DNA of 64,000 nt from Lachnoclostridium sp. An131. GTDB taxonomy: Bacteria > Bacillota > Clostridia > Lachnospirales > Lachnospiraceae. The translations under genes and the position numbers were made by a program. How positions within the stretch are numbered: the stretch's first letter is position 1; every line of letters starts with the position of its first letter. The notes beneath the pieces are model-generated. The model was given only the letters and a program-made list of their open reading frames with translations. It had not been told where the DNA came from and ran no database searches. Positions 45,496 to 54,193 of the stretch are shown piece after piece. Location: assembly GCF_002160825.1 (NCBI RefSeq), contig NZ_NFLI01000010.1:88046-152045 (forward strand). The letters are read 5' to 3'.

Positions 45496-45795
45496 CTACT
45501 CCTCCTTCCGAAGCTTCCGGTACTCTGTAATTAAAATTTTTGCCGTGTCAAAATCCAGCTTGTCATTCACAGCCAGCCTTTTAATCAGCGCCACATAGGG
45601 ATCATTTTCTGTCTCCTCGCTGATTTTTATTTTCTGAATCAGCCGGTCCAGGCGCAGACGGACTGTAGGATAAGTCACCTCATACTGATGTGCAATCTCT
45701 TTCAGGGAGCCTGACGCAAGTATGAAATTCCGGATAAACGAAACATCCTCCGGTTCCAAATCAGCCATCCATTCCGGTACGATTTCTATCGCCAT
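45496..45795 (-). CDS. DUF2089 family probable DNA-binding regulator
   Basis: From MAIEIVPEWMADLEPEDVSF the protein has 99 residues. A helix-turn-helix is visible in GSLKEIAHQYEVTYPTVRLRLDRLIQKI, which is how DUF2089 proteins recognise DNA. The start follows AGGAGGAAGAAAT; an open extension to 45849 would read through the operator. Two operator-like palindromes stand just upstream, suggesting autoregulation. Confidence 0.88.
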   Translation of the reverse strand: MAIEIVPEWMADLEPEDVSFIRNFILASGSLKEIAHQYEVTYPTVRLRLDRLIQKIKISEETENDPYVALIKRLAVNDKLDFDTAKILITEYRKLRKEE

Positions 45796-45806
45796 ATTTC
45801 TTCCTC

Positions 45807-45845
45807 CTTTAATAATATTAAGTATATTCTTTAATAATATTAAAG
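45807..45845 (-). promoter_or_regulatory. Double palindromic operator of the DUF2089 gene
   Basis: TTTAATAATATTAA occurs at 45808-45821 and again at 45830-45843. Each copy centres on the palindrome TTAATA-A-TATTAA. The period of 22 bp equals about two helical turns, so two protein dimers could bind on the same face of the DNA. Confidence 0.72.
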
Positions 45846-45972
45846 TCAATATAAAATTATATTTTTATTTTATTTTTTACTCAGATAGAAACGACAAAAA
45901 TCCATAGAAAAAACGGATTCCGCGTGTTACAATGAATTTAAAGACATTTTTTCAGAAAGGGGCAGAGTGAAA

Positions 45973-46956
45973 ATGAGAAAAATCAAATGGGGAGTTTTAG
46001 GAACCGCGTACATCTTTGAGCGCGACACTGCACTGGGAATGCAGCTGGCAGATAACTGCGAGCTGACCGCAATTGCCGGAAGGAATCCGGAAAAGGCCGC
46101 CGCATTCAAGGAAAAATATGGATTCCAGAAGGCCTACGGGAGCTATGAGGAGCTTCTGGCGGACCCGGAGATCGAAGCGGTCTACATTCCGCTTCCCAAC
46201 ACACTGCATTACGAGTGGACGATCAAAGCGCTGCAGCAAGGCAAGCATGTCCTGTGCGAAAAGCCTCTGGCTCCCTCCGCAAAGGAAGCAGAGGAAATGT
46301 TCCGCGCCGCAAAGGAGAATCATGTGTACCTGATGGAAGCGTTTGCCTATCAGCACAGTCCCTTTGTCAAAGCAGTAAAGAAGGAAATCGAATCAGGAAC
46401 TATCGGGGAGATCCGCTATATGGAAGCCGCGCTGATCACCTCTGATTATCTGAAATCCAATATCCGCATGCGTAAAGAAAGTCTTGGCGGCTGCACCTAC
46501 GATCTGGGCGTCTATGCCGTCAGCCTGATTCAGACCATGATGGGCGCGGAGCCGGAATCAGTAAAGGCAATCGGAAGCTTCAATGAGGATCAGATCGACG
46601 TCTACACAACCGGCATTTTCGAATACGCAGGAGGCGCCAGGGCAAGCTTTGACTGCGGCATGGTGCTTGCGACAGAGAAAAATGCCTGCCTGGACCGCTT
46701 CCAGATTCACGGAACGAAAGGCTCCATCTCGTCCGTGAGCTTTGGATTCAACTGCCCCGGAAAGCTTTCTTACGAGATTAAGACCTTTGACGGAAGAAGA
46801 GATATCCGGATCGTAGAGGCTCCCCACAACTACCGTCTTGAGGTGGAACAGCTGGGACGCTGCATCACAGAAGGCGAGACGCCTTATGTAACGGAGGACT
46901 TCAGTGTTTCCCTTGCACGGACAATTGACAGAGTGTTAAAGGAAATCGATTATTAA
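45973..46956 (+). CDS. Gfo/Idh/MocA family NAD(P)-dependent oxidoreductase
   Basis: 327 residues from MRKIKWGVLGTAYIF. The Rossmann start is GVLGTAYIF, a slight variant of GxGxxG, and the catalytic-region motif EKPLAPSAKEAEEM carries the conserved Lys. YIPLPNTLHYEW and GGCTYDLGVYAVSLIQ are family-typical. These enzymes oxidise or reduce sugars or inositols; the substrate here is unknown. An in-frame GTG 6 bp earlier is an alternative start. Confidence 0.92.
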   Translation: MRKIKWGVLGTAYIFERDTALGMQLADNCELTAIAGRNPEKAAAFKEKYGFQKAYGSYEELLADPEIEAVYIPLPNTLHYEWTIKALQQGKHVLCEKPLAPSAKEAEEMFRAAKENHVYLMEAFAYQHSPFVKAVKKEIESGTIGEIRYMEAALITSDYLKSNIRMRKESLGGCTYDLGVYAVSLIQTMMGAEPESVKAIGSFNEDQIDVYTTGIFEYAGGARASFDCGMVLATEKNACLDRFQIHGTKGSISSVSFGFNCPGKLSYEIKTFDGRRDIRIVEAPHNYRLEVEQLGRCITEGETPYVTEDFSVSLARTIDRVLKEIDY

Positions 46957-47012
46957 GCTCCCAGGCCTGAGAAGAAACGAAAAACCGGACTTCCAGTCTC
47001 CCTGGACAAACT

Positions 47013-47078
47013 AAAACGCTCCCTTTCTGCCGGACAGGCTTTCAGACAGAGTCTGTCCCCGAAAAGAGAGCGTTTTTT
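47013..47078. terminator. Shared terminator between converging genes
   Basis: AAAACGCTC and GAGCGTTTTTT close the structure, and GGACAG/CTGTCC form an inner stem. T-runs exist on both strands, serving the oxidoreductase (+) and the LD-carboxypeptidase (-). Confidence 0.78.
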
Positions 47079-47094
47079 GTCTTTCCTTTTATTT

Positions 47095-48144
47095 TCAGCT
47101 GAACTGAATGGAGATATCATTTCCGCTGACGCTGACCTTTCCATGACTGCCTGTAATCAGGGGCATCATGGGAGACAGATGACCGAGGTCCACGTCCATG
47201 ATGACAGGAACGTTTTTCTCTCCGGCCACCTTCAGCACGGCCTGATATGCGTCCAGTCCCATCAGCTCCTGGCCGAAGCAGAGCGGTCTTCCGATCAGGA
47301 AGCCCTTTACGTACCGGAACCATCCTGCCTCCTCCATCTGCCACATGGCACGGCGGATGGAAAATACATTCAGATCGCAGGCCTCCAGGAACCAGATGAG
47401 CCCTTCCCCCTTATAGCGCTCTGTGAACTCCGCCGTCCTGTCGAACCGGGTTCCCAGCAAATTGACCAGACAGTCCATGCAGCCGCCAATCAGCCGCCCC
47501 TCAAACTGCAGCTTCTTTTCCGCCGGTACGGCAGAATGTCCCACATAGCTTCTCAGAATTTTCTTTTCTGTCAGACGGTAAGGCGCCAGGGGAGTCTCCT
47601 CTGCCCTCAGGCTTTCCTTCGCCTCCGCCGGCTCCCATCTGTTATACCCGTGCACAGCATTCTTTTTCCCGGTCAGAAGATCAAAGGCGTCCTGCAGGGA
47701 TTCATGCCAGGGCTCCATGCCAAAGGAGGACGCGCAGGGACCGTAGATGGACGCCGTATCGCAGAGCGTCGCCAGCAGAAAGGTCATATTGGTGTTGTCC
47801 GAAAAACCCATATACCATTTGGGTTTCGCAGCCTTCAGAGCTTCAAAATCCATATGGCTTAAGACTTCGCACATCAGCTCTCCGCCGCCGCAGGAAATGA
47901 GAACATCGTTTTCCTCTTTCCTGTAATATTCCATCAGCTCTGCAGCACACTTCTCCGGCGTATTGCTGATGCCGATGCCCTCGCTGGCCCGGCAGTTGGG
48001 TCCCAGAGCCAGGCGGTATCCCAGCTTTTCAAAGGTCCTGCAGGCATTTTCAAAACAGGTCTGGTAAGGCTCCATGGCGCAGCCAAAGGACGGGGCCACA
48101 AAACCGATGGTGCCGCCTGCCGGCAGATATTCCGGATATCTCAT
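47095..48144 (-). CDS. LD-carboxypeptidase, S66 family (LdcA/MccF-like)
   Basis: 349 residues. The nucleophile Ser115 is in WYMGFSDNTNM, the standard S66 site, and the N-terminus GGTIGFVAPSFG is typical; a C-terminal Glu/His pair completes the triad in this family. LdcA trims the terminal D-Ala from muropeptide tetrapeptides, while MccF degrades microcin C-like peptides; length and motifs do not decide between them. It overlaps the phosphoribosyltransferase gene by 4 bp. Its neighbours in peptide metabolism favour a murein role. Confidence 0.9.
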   Translation of the reverse strand: MRYPEYLPAGGTIGFVAPSFGCAMEPYQTCFENACRTFEKLGYRLALGPNCRASEGIGISNTPEKCAAELMEYYRKEENDVLISCGGGELMCEVLSHMDFEALKAAKPKWYMGFSDNTNMTFLLATLCDTASIYGPCASSFGMEPWHESLQDAFDLLTGKKNAVHGYNRWEPAEAKESLRAEETPLAPYRLTEKKILRSYVGHSAVPAEKKLQFEGRLIGGCMDCLVNLLGTRFDRTAEFTERYKGEGLIWFLEACDLNVFSIRRAMWQMEEAGWFRYVKGFLIGRPLCFGQELMGLDAYQAVLKVAGEKNVPVIMDVDLGHLSPMMPLITGSHGKVSVSGNDISIQFS

Positions 48145-48707
48145 AAAATCTCATACTCGCCTTCGGCTGTCTTATGGAACAGCGGCAGCTTCTGAAGGAA
48201 AATGATGTCGTCTCTGGAAGCCGCGTCGCCCTCTGCGAGGATCGCCGCTTTCTTCACCACGGAAGCTCCCGCGTTATCCATCAGAACCTCAAGGGCATGC
48301 AGGGACTCTCCGGTGGAAATCACGTCGTCCAGAAGGCATACACGCTTTCCGCGGATTTTATCTGCGTCCACTCCGTCCAGGTACAGATGCTGCTCGCCCG
48401 CTGTCGTGATCGAATGGACGGAAGCGGAAACTACGTTTTTCATATAGGTCTTCGTGCTCTTTCTGGCTACGATAAACTCTTTCAGGCCCAGCAGACGGCT
48501 GATCTCATAGGCCAGAGCGATTCCCTTCGCCTCTGCAGTCACCACCGCGTCCACCTGTCCGATTCTCCTTACCAGCTCAGGCGCGCAGGCGCTCACCAGC
48601 TCTGTGTCCCCCAGCACCACAAAGCTCGCAAAAGCCATAGTGTCATTGATGGGAATGAAGGGAAGCGTTCTCTCCACGCCGCACAGTTCTATCTTATACT
48701 CTTTCAT
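48141..48707 (-). CDS. Purine phosphoribosyltransferase-like protein
   Basis: 188 residues with the PRPP-binding motif CLLDDVISTGES and a preceding flexible loop (SKTYMKNVVSASVHS). The fold start GVERTLPFIPIND and VVTAEAKGIALAYEISRLLG resemble adenine/xanthine phosphoribosyltransferases. The base specificity is not certain. It is coupled to the nucleobase permease 36 bp upstream, which fits salvage of an imported purine. Confidence 0.88.
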   Translation of the reverse strand: MKEYKIELCGVERTLPFIPINDTMAFASFVVLGDTELVSACAPELVRRIGQVDAVVTAEAKGIALAYEISRLLGLKEFIVARKSTKTYMKNVVSASVHSITTAGEQHLYLDGVDADKIRGKRVCLLDDVISTGESLHALEVLMDNAGASVVKKAAILAEGDAASRDDIIFLQKLPLFHKTAEGEYEIL

Positions 48708-48743
48708 GTTCTGTCCTCTCCTTTCTTATGATTCCGGAAGCTT

Positions 48744-49802
48744 TTACAGTCCCAGAAGCTTCGCAGCCACTCCGGCCACCATGCCGAGGAACGGGTTCGT
48801 AACGGCTGTCACCACCATGGCTGTGCCGCCCACTGCCGCATTGGTCGCGAAAGCCACCGGAGCATCCAGAACCACAGTCTTAAAGATACCAAGCACAAAC
48901 AGAAAACCGGCGATGGAAGAAGAGGGAACGTATCTTCCAATCTTCGGAAGCAGCTTGAAAATCAGGATCAGCCCGATCACCGCCATCATAATGACGCCTG
49001 CCCATACCGGATGGGGCGCGCTTGCCGTAGCAGAGATGATAGACTCCACAGGAGCTCCTCCAAAGAAGGAAGAACACATATCAGCCACAGAAGAAATAAC
49101 CGTCAGATGATCCACGTTGTAGTTGCCGCTGGTCGCCATTCCTGCTGTGATTCCTCCAAAGGAAATGTTGGAACCAATGTTCAGGCAGACCATGCCAAGC
49201 GCTCCTAAGATTACGCTGGAATTAATCGTAAACTTCTGGCGCACAAACTTGTCATCCTCCACCACAATGTTTGCCTTTTCTTTCTTGAAAATCGCGCTTG
49301 CGATGCAGGAAGCCACTACAGAAATCACAATGGTATATACCAGAGTGTTGGCGCTGTCTTTCGTAAAGTAATAGGTAATCAGAGCTGCCGCCAGAGACAC
49401 GCCTCCGGACAGAGCGTCGCTCTTAATCATATCGATTGCCGCCTTTGTCAGGATAATTCCTACGCCGGCCATCATGCCGTACGCCACGTCCTCGCCCACA
49501 AAATTTACAATCTTTGTCAGAAGACCCAGCACACCGATCAGAGTCATAATCACGCCGCCGATAAAAATCATCGTACAGCGCTCGGAACGGTTCTTTCCTG
49601 CCGTTCCCGCATAGGTAATGGTCTCTGCCTGGAAAGAAATCGGCGCCACGCTCTGCGTCAGCGTATTTCCTGCCACGCCCACAAAGAACGCCAGGGCGGT
49701 CGGCACGGAAGCAAAGCCGTAAGCAAGAGCCAGAAGTCCCTGAGGCAGTCCGTTCAGAACCACGCCTATGATCGCAAGCAGGTCCGTTAAAATGTCATTC
49801 AT
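48744..49802 (-). CDS. Probable nucleobase permease (NCS2-like), short form
   Basis: 352 residues with about ten hydrophobic segments. FASVPTALAFFVGVAGNTLT and SVAPISFQAETITYAG resemble the NCS2 xanthine/uracil and AzgA-type core. The protein is shorter than the usual 430 residues but shows no break. Adjacency to a phosphoribosyltransferase supports purine uptake. I would not exclude another substrate. A hairpin sits in its leader. Confidence 0.65.
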   Translation of the reverse strand: MNDILTDLLAIIGVVLNGLPQGLLALAYGFASVPTALAFFVGVAGNTLTQSVAPISFQAETITYAGTAGKNRSERCTMIFIGGVIMTLIGVLGLLTKIVNFVGEDVAYGMMAGVGIILTKAAIDMIKSDALSGGVSLAAALITYYFTKDSANTLVYTIVISVVASCIASAIFKKEKANIVVEDDKFVRQKFTINSSVILGALGMVCLNIGSNISFGGITAGMATSGNYNVDHLTVISSVADMCSSFFGGAPVESIISATASAPHPVWAGVIMMAVIGLILIFKLLPKIGRYVPSSSIAGFLFVLGIFKTVVLDAPVAFATNAAVGGTAMVVTAVTNPFLGMVAGVAAKLLGL

Positions 49803-49844
49803 AGCACACTCTCCTCCTGTTGTATAAATAAAAATGTCCGCATG

Positions 49845-49884
49845 CAGAAAAGTACCCGGATATTTCCATTCCGGCCCTTTTCTG
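49845..49884 (-). promoter_or_regulatory. Two-part hairpin in the leader of the permease gene
   Basis: CAGAAAAG (49845-49852) pairs with CTTTTCTG (49877-49884), and CCGGA (49856-49860) pairs with TCCGG (49870-49874) inside it. It lies about 43 bp before the start codon. Neither a purine riboswitch core nor an obvious long T-run was found; the tail ACATTTTTATTT is suggestive of attenuation. Confidence 0.5.
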
Positions 49885-50088
49885 TCGCCGCGGAGCGTTA
49901 AGATTACGTTAAAGAGTTTAGCACTCTCTTATTCTAATGTAAAGAAAAAAGCATATAACATCTGCTAATGTCTGTTTATTTGTACAGCTTATAGACAAAT
50001 TATTTCTTATTTCAAAAACAGGACTGAATCATGATTTCTCATTTTTTCAGCCCTGTTTTTCACTCTGTCTGTACTTTTTAATTCAGAA

Positions 50089-51180
50089 TCAGCCGAGATA
50101 CGTCATCTTCTCCACGCCCTTGATGCCAAGGCCCGGCTCATCAGACACCGTAATCCGCTGCTCGTCGAATACCGCGCCGCCCAGGATCGGATCCTCGCTG
50201 CAGAGCACCGGTCCGTCCAGATCAATCTTGGTAATAATCTTCTTTGCGCAGGCCAGATGAACCGCTGCGTTTACGCTGATCTTGGCCTCCAGCATACAGC
50301 CGATCATGCACTCCACGCCGTATACCTCTGCCGCGGAAACAATCTTCAGGGCATTGTACAGGCCGCCGCATTTCATCAGCTTGATGTTGACCAGATCCGC
50401 CGCCCTTGTCTGCATGATGTGCACGGCGTCCTCCGGAGAGAAGACGCTTTCGTCAGCCAGAACCGGCACGTAGGAACGCTCGGTCACATATTTCAGGCCG
50501 TCGATGTCGTGAGCCTTGACCGGCTGCTCTACGAATTCGATATCCAGCCCCTTCTCCTGCATCTGGTTCAGCAGGCGGACTGCCTGCTTGGGCTCCCAGC
50601 CCTGATTTGCGTCGATGCGGATACGGGTCTCGCTGCCAATCGCCTGGCGTACCGCAGTCAGCCTCGCCACATCCAGCTCCGGATGGGCTCCCACCTTGAT
50701 CTTCAGCGTGTCGTAGCCCCGGCGGACGGCGTCCATTGCATCCCGGGCCATTTCATCCGGATCGTTTACGCTGATAGTAATATCGGTGATAATCTCCTTG
50801 CGGCTGCCGCCCAGCAGCTTGTAGACCGGAATCCTGTAAAGCTGTCCGTACAGATCCCAGAGAGCCATGTCCATGGCTGCCTTTGCACTGGTATTTCCCA
50901 CGATACATTTGTTCAGAGCCAGCATCAGATCTTCAAAATCATCCACCTCCCGGCCCACTACCGTTTTGATAATGTGATCCTGAAGAGCTCCCAGAATCGC
51001 TCCGGTGGTGTCGCCTGTGATGGCTCCGGTGGGCGGCGCTTCTCCATAACCCACCGCTCCCGTATCGGTATGTACTTCTACCACAATGTCCTCTACGCTT
51101 GATACAGAACGCAGGGCCGTCTTAAACGGCACGCGCAGGGGAACAGAAATCTTCCCCAGTTTTACTTCTGTGATTTTCAT
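50089..51180 (-). CDS. Dipeptide epimerase, enolase superfamily (L-Ala-D/L-Glu epimerase type)
   Basis: 363 residues. Catalytic Lys residues are in TLKIKVG (KxK), metal ligands in RIDANQGW, EFVEQPV and PVLADESV, and the second catalytic Lys in VNIKLMKCGG. This is the muconate-lactonising subgroup to which YcjG/YkfB L-Ala-D/L-Glu epimerases belong. It converts L-Ala-D-Glu from murein to L-Ala-L-Glu, which ordinary dipeptidases can split; a dipeptidase gene lies 99 bp upstream. The exact dipeptide preference is not readable from sequence. Confidence 0.92.
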   Translation of the reverse strand: MKITEVKLGKISVPLRVPFKTALRSVSSVEDIVVEVHTDTGAVGYGEAPPTGAITGDTTGAILGALQDHIIKTVVGREVDDFEDLMLALNKCIVGNTSAKAAMDMALWDLYGQLYRIPVYKLLGGSRKEIITDITISVNDPDEMARDAMDAVRRGYDTLKIKVGAHPELDVARLTAVRQAIGSETRIRIDANQGWEPKQAVRLLNQMQEKGLDIEFVEQPVKAHDIDGLKYVTERSYVPVLADESVFSPEDAVHIMQTRAADLVNIKLMKCGGLYNALKIVSAAEVYGVECMIGCMLEAKISVNAAVHLACAKKIITKIDLDGPVLCSEDPILGGAVFDEQRITVSDEPGLGIKGVEKMTYLG

Positions 51181-51279
51181 AGTCTGTCATCTCTCTTTCT
51201 TTTATATTCATTCCGGAACAGGCGCCTTCCCGCCTCTCACCATCCGGCTCATACACAGCCTGAACCAGAAGCTTCTGAA

Positions 51280-52665
51280 TCAGCGGGCCAGTTCATACAT
51301 GGCCTGAGCCAGAAGCTCCGCATTGTCAATCAGCCGGTCAAGCTCCATATATTCATCGGGCTTGTGCTCTCTCACCTCGTCTCCCGGGAAAATGGGGCCG
51401 AAAGCCAGCGTGTTCGGCATCATCTTGGCGTAGGTTCCGCCGCCGATACATTTGGGCGCCGCTTCCTGTCCCGTGCAGCGCGCATATACTCCCAGAAGTC
51501 TGCTCACCAGAGGGCTGTCCGGTTCCATATACAGACCCGCCTTGTGATTCAGGGAAACACTCCGGAACCCGGCTTCTTCAAAGGCAGCCTCCACCTTCGG
51601 GCCGCAGTCTCCAAAGCTCTTTGTGACAGGATAACGGTAATTCAGCTTTACATGAATCTCGCATTCCTCTCCCTGCATGCTTCCCTGTACCACGCCCAGA
51701 TTCATGGTCAGGCCTCCGGACACCTCATCCTCTATGGCAATGCCAAGGGAGGCGCCGTCGCATTCCATGCCAATCTTTTCCGCCAGCAGCTTCACGATTC
51801 CTGCCAGCTCCCCGGTAAGAGGCAGACGGTTCAAAAACAGCATCAGCCGCCCGATGGCATTCTCTCCCTCCCAGGGCGTACCTCCATGAGCGCTTACCCC
51901 GGCAGCCTCGATCCGGACGCCGTCCTCTGTCAGGGTGCAGGTGATTTTTTCTTCCTGCATGGCTGCGATCTGTTCTGCCAGCTCCCGCGGACAGGAAAGG
52001 CGGACGTGAGCTTCTGCCGGAACGGTGTTGTGAGCCTCTCCGCCTTCCAGCTCCGCCAGACGAATCTCTCCGCTCTGCCGGAACCTGCAGGCAAAGGTCT
52101 CGTTTACCAGACCCTTCTCTCCGTTGATCACCGGATATTCTCCGTCCGGCGTAAAGCCCATGACCGGAACCTCCCCGCCATGCTTCAGGTAATATTTCAT
52201 ATCGGCGCTGCCTGTCTCTTCGTTCAGCCCGAAGATGACGCGCACCCTCCGTTTCAGCTCCGCGCCGGACTCTTTCAGCGCCAGCAGGGCATACAGAGCC
52301 GCCATGGCCGGTCCCTTGTCATCCATCGTTCCCCGGCCATAGATACGGCCGTCAGCCACCAGCCCTTCATAGGGCGGAACCGTCCAGCCATCTCCCTCGG
52401 GAACCACATCCAGATGGCAGAGCACCGCCGCCATCTCTTCTCCCTCGCCGTACTCGCACCAGCCGAGCTGATTGTCCATATTGTGTACGGAAAAGCCCAG
52501 CTTCCGGGCCGTATCCAGCATGTATTCCAGACACTCCTGAACCGCTTTTCCATAAGGGTATCCGCTGTCATCCTGAGCATATACGCTGGGAATCCGGATG
52601 CACCCCTGGAGATCTGCGATCAGATCCTCTCTTTTTTCCTCTATTCGTCTCCGAAAATCCACCAA
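51280..52665 (-). CDS. Sapep/PepV-type M20 dipeptidase
   Basis: 461 residues. The zinc or manganese site is visible in LCHLDVVPEGDGW (His and catalytic Asp), GRGTMDDKGP (bridging Asp) and GLNEETGS (catalytic Glu pair), with SAHGGTPW and GGGTYAKMMPN in the dimer and second-half regions. These cytosolic enzymes hydrolyse a wide range of dipeptides. It starts 11 bp after the transglutaminase-like gene and precedes the epimerase. Confidence 0.93.
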   Translation of the reverse strand: MVDFRRRIEEKREDLIADLQGCIRIPSVYAQDDSGYPYGKAVQECLEYMLDTARKLGFSVHNMDNQLGWCEYGEGEEMAAVLCHLDVVPEGDGWTVPPYEGLVADGRIYGRGTMDDKGPAMAALYALLALKESGAELKRRVRVIFGLNEETGSADMKYYLKHGGEVPVMGFTPDGEYPVINGEKGLVNETFACRFRQSGEIRLAELEGGEAHNTVPAEAHVRLSCPRELAEQIAAMQEEKITCTLTEDGVRIEAAGVSAHGGTPWEGENAIGRLMLFLNRLPLTGELAGIVKLLAEKIGMECDGASLGIAIEDEVSGGLTMNLGVVQGSMQGEECEIHVKLNYRYPVTKSFGDCGPKVEAAFEEAGFRSVSLNHKAGLYMEPDSPLVSRLLGVYARCTGQEAAPKCIGGGTYAKMMPNTLAFGPIFPGDEVREHKPDEYMELDRLIDNAELLAQAMYELAR

Positions 52666-52676
52666 ATCACTCCTCC

Positions 52677-54059
52677 TTACAGCTCCTGGCAGGCCAGCAC
52701 CTGCTTGCTGCGCTCAAATTCCTCATATCTCAGGCCCCGTTCTTCGATCTCCATCTCGCCTACCTGGTTGTCGTAGGGATCGGCTCTCCAGTGCTGCTTT
52801 TCCACCGTAAACGGCGCCTGAAACGCCTGATTCGCCGTCATGCGGAAGGGATCGATATTTCCGAAATAGAACTTTCTTCTCTCCTCGTCTCCTGCCCGCA
52901 CCGCCGCAATCCCGTACGACGTATCCGCATATAGCCAGCCGTAAGGCGCCACATAGAACTGGACCCAGTCGTGAGCCCCGCAGAAATCCGGCTCTGCGGT
53001 AAGGCCGCTCTGCCAGCGGGCAGGAATGCCGGCGCACCGGCACAGCGTCAGAAACAGAAGCGCGAACACTCCGCAGTCTCCGGTAAAATTGCGGGCGCAG
53101 TTTTCCGCAATATTTTCCAGACTGAAATACGAAGGCATATAAGTATAAGTCATATGCAGCGTGATAAAATCATAAAATCTCCGGGCCTTTTCCAGCGGAT
53201 CTGTCTCCCTTTCCGTCAGCCGGGCAGCCAGTTCCCGGATATAGGGCGTAAACAAAACATGGGGCGCTTCCTCCTGCGTATAAAAATCAGGCTGGGGCCC
53301 CTCTCCCTTCATCTGCTCCGTATCCTGATATGCAGCTCTCCGGACATAGGAATACCGGACTGTAAACGCATGGTTCTCCTGCATCTCTTCTTCCCAGCAG
53401 ACCGTCCGCTGAAGCGCGTCTCCCGGCGCAATCCTTCCGCCCGGCGTAAGCTCTTCAAACGTAATCTCCGTCTGCTCCGGACACTCTGCGGGAACCGGCA
53501 GATGGGCCCGGATCTTCATGCCGGGGACAAACAGCTCCTCCTTTATTCGGAGCGAAGCCTGCACACAGATCCGGCGGCCTGCGCCGCCCTCTTCCTTCAT
53601 CTTCCGGATACAGCGCTTCAGCTCTCCCGTCTCGGGAGACTCCTTTCCCGCGCTTTCCACACCCCGCATAACCACCCCGGCCCGCTCCGCGAAGCCCGGC
53701 TCCGTCTTGCAGAGCGTTTCAAAAAAGCGGTCGAAAAAGCGCATCTCTCCCTTTTGATAAATCCATCCGATTTTGCCCGAATCCACCCGTTCATCAAACT
53801 CTTCTTCAGTAAAATCCGGAATCTTCTCCCGGGCCCGGGCCAGAGCCTGCTCTCTGGTAAAGGGATAGTCTCCCGGCAGCCGGAGAATCATCTCCCGTTC
53901 CGCCGTCAGGCAGCGCCGCAGCGCTTCCGGCGTCTCCAGGCTCTGCAGGCGTCTGTCAATCAGCCTTACCGCTCCCTCAAAATCACCGGTAAGCTTTCGG
54001 CGCAGAATATCCTCCGGAAGCCCCATATGAAGATATCGAAAATTTTCATTGATATTCAA
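52677..54059 (-). CDS. Transglutaminase-like domain protein
   Basis: 460 residues with no signal peptide. The C-terminal half holds the transglutaminase-like triad: Cys in FTGDCGVFALLFL, His in FCGAHDWVQFYV and Asp in WLYADTSYG. The N-terminal 130 residues are helical and charged, followed by a beta-rich region. Bacterial members are mostly proteases or peptide hydrolases, not cross-linkers. Its position with a dipeptidase, epimerase and DUF819 transporter suggests a role in peptide breakdown. Confidence 0.88.
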   Translation of the reverse strand: MNINENFRYLHMGLPEDILRRKLTGDFEGAVRLIDRRLQSLETPEALRRCLTAEREMILRLPGDYPFTREQALARAREKIPDFTEEEFDERVDSGKIGWIYQKGEMRFFDRFFETLCKTEPGFAERAGVVMRGVESAGKESPETGELKRCIRKMKEEGGAGRRICVQASLRIKEELFVPGMKIRAHLPVPAECPEQTEITFEELTPGGRIAPGDALQRTVCWEEEMQENHAFTVRYSYVRRAAYQDTEQMKGEGPQPDFYTQEEAPHVLFTPYIRELAARLTERETDPLEKARRFYDFITLHMTYTYMPSYFSLENIAENCARNFTGDCGVFALLFLTLCRCAGIPARWQSGLTAEPDFCGAHDWVQFYVAPYGWLYADTSYGIAAVRAGDEERRKFYFGNIDPFRMTANQAFQAPFTVEKQHWRADPYDNQVGEMEIEERGLRYEEFERSKQVLACQEL

Positions 54060-54193
54060 AGCATTTCCTCCCTGTTCTCCGGACGTCTCCCTTCCGGAGC
54101 CAAACCGGGATAATCCCGGGCCCCGTCCCGGAAGCCGGGGCGGGGCCTGTAAATCTGGACCTTAATTCAAACACATTTTTTACATAGCGGACG

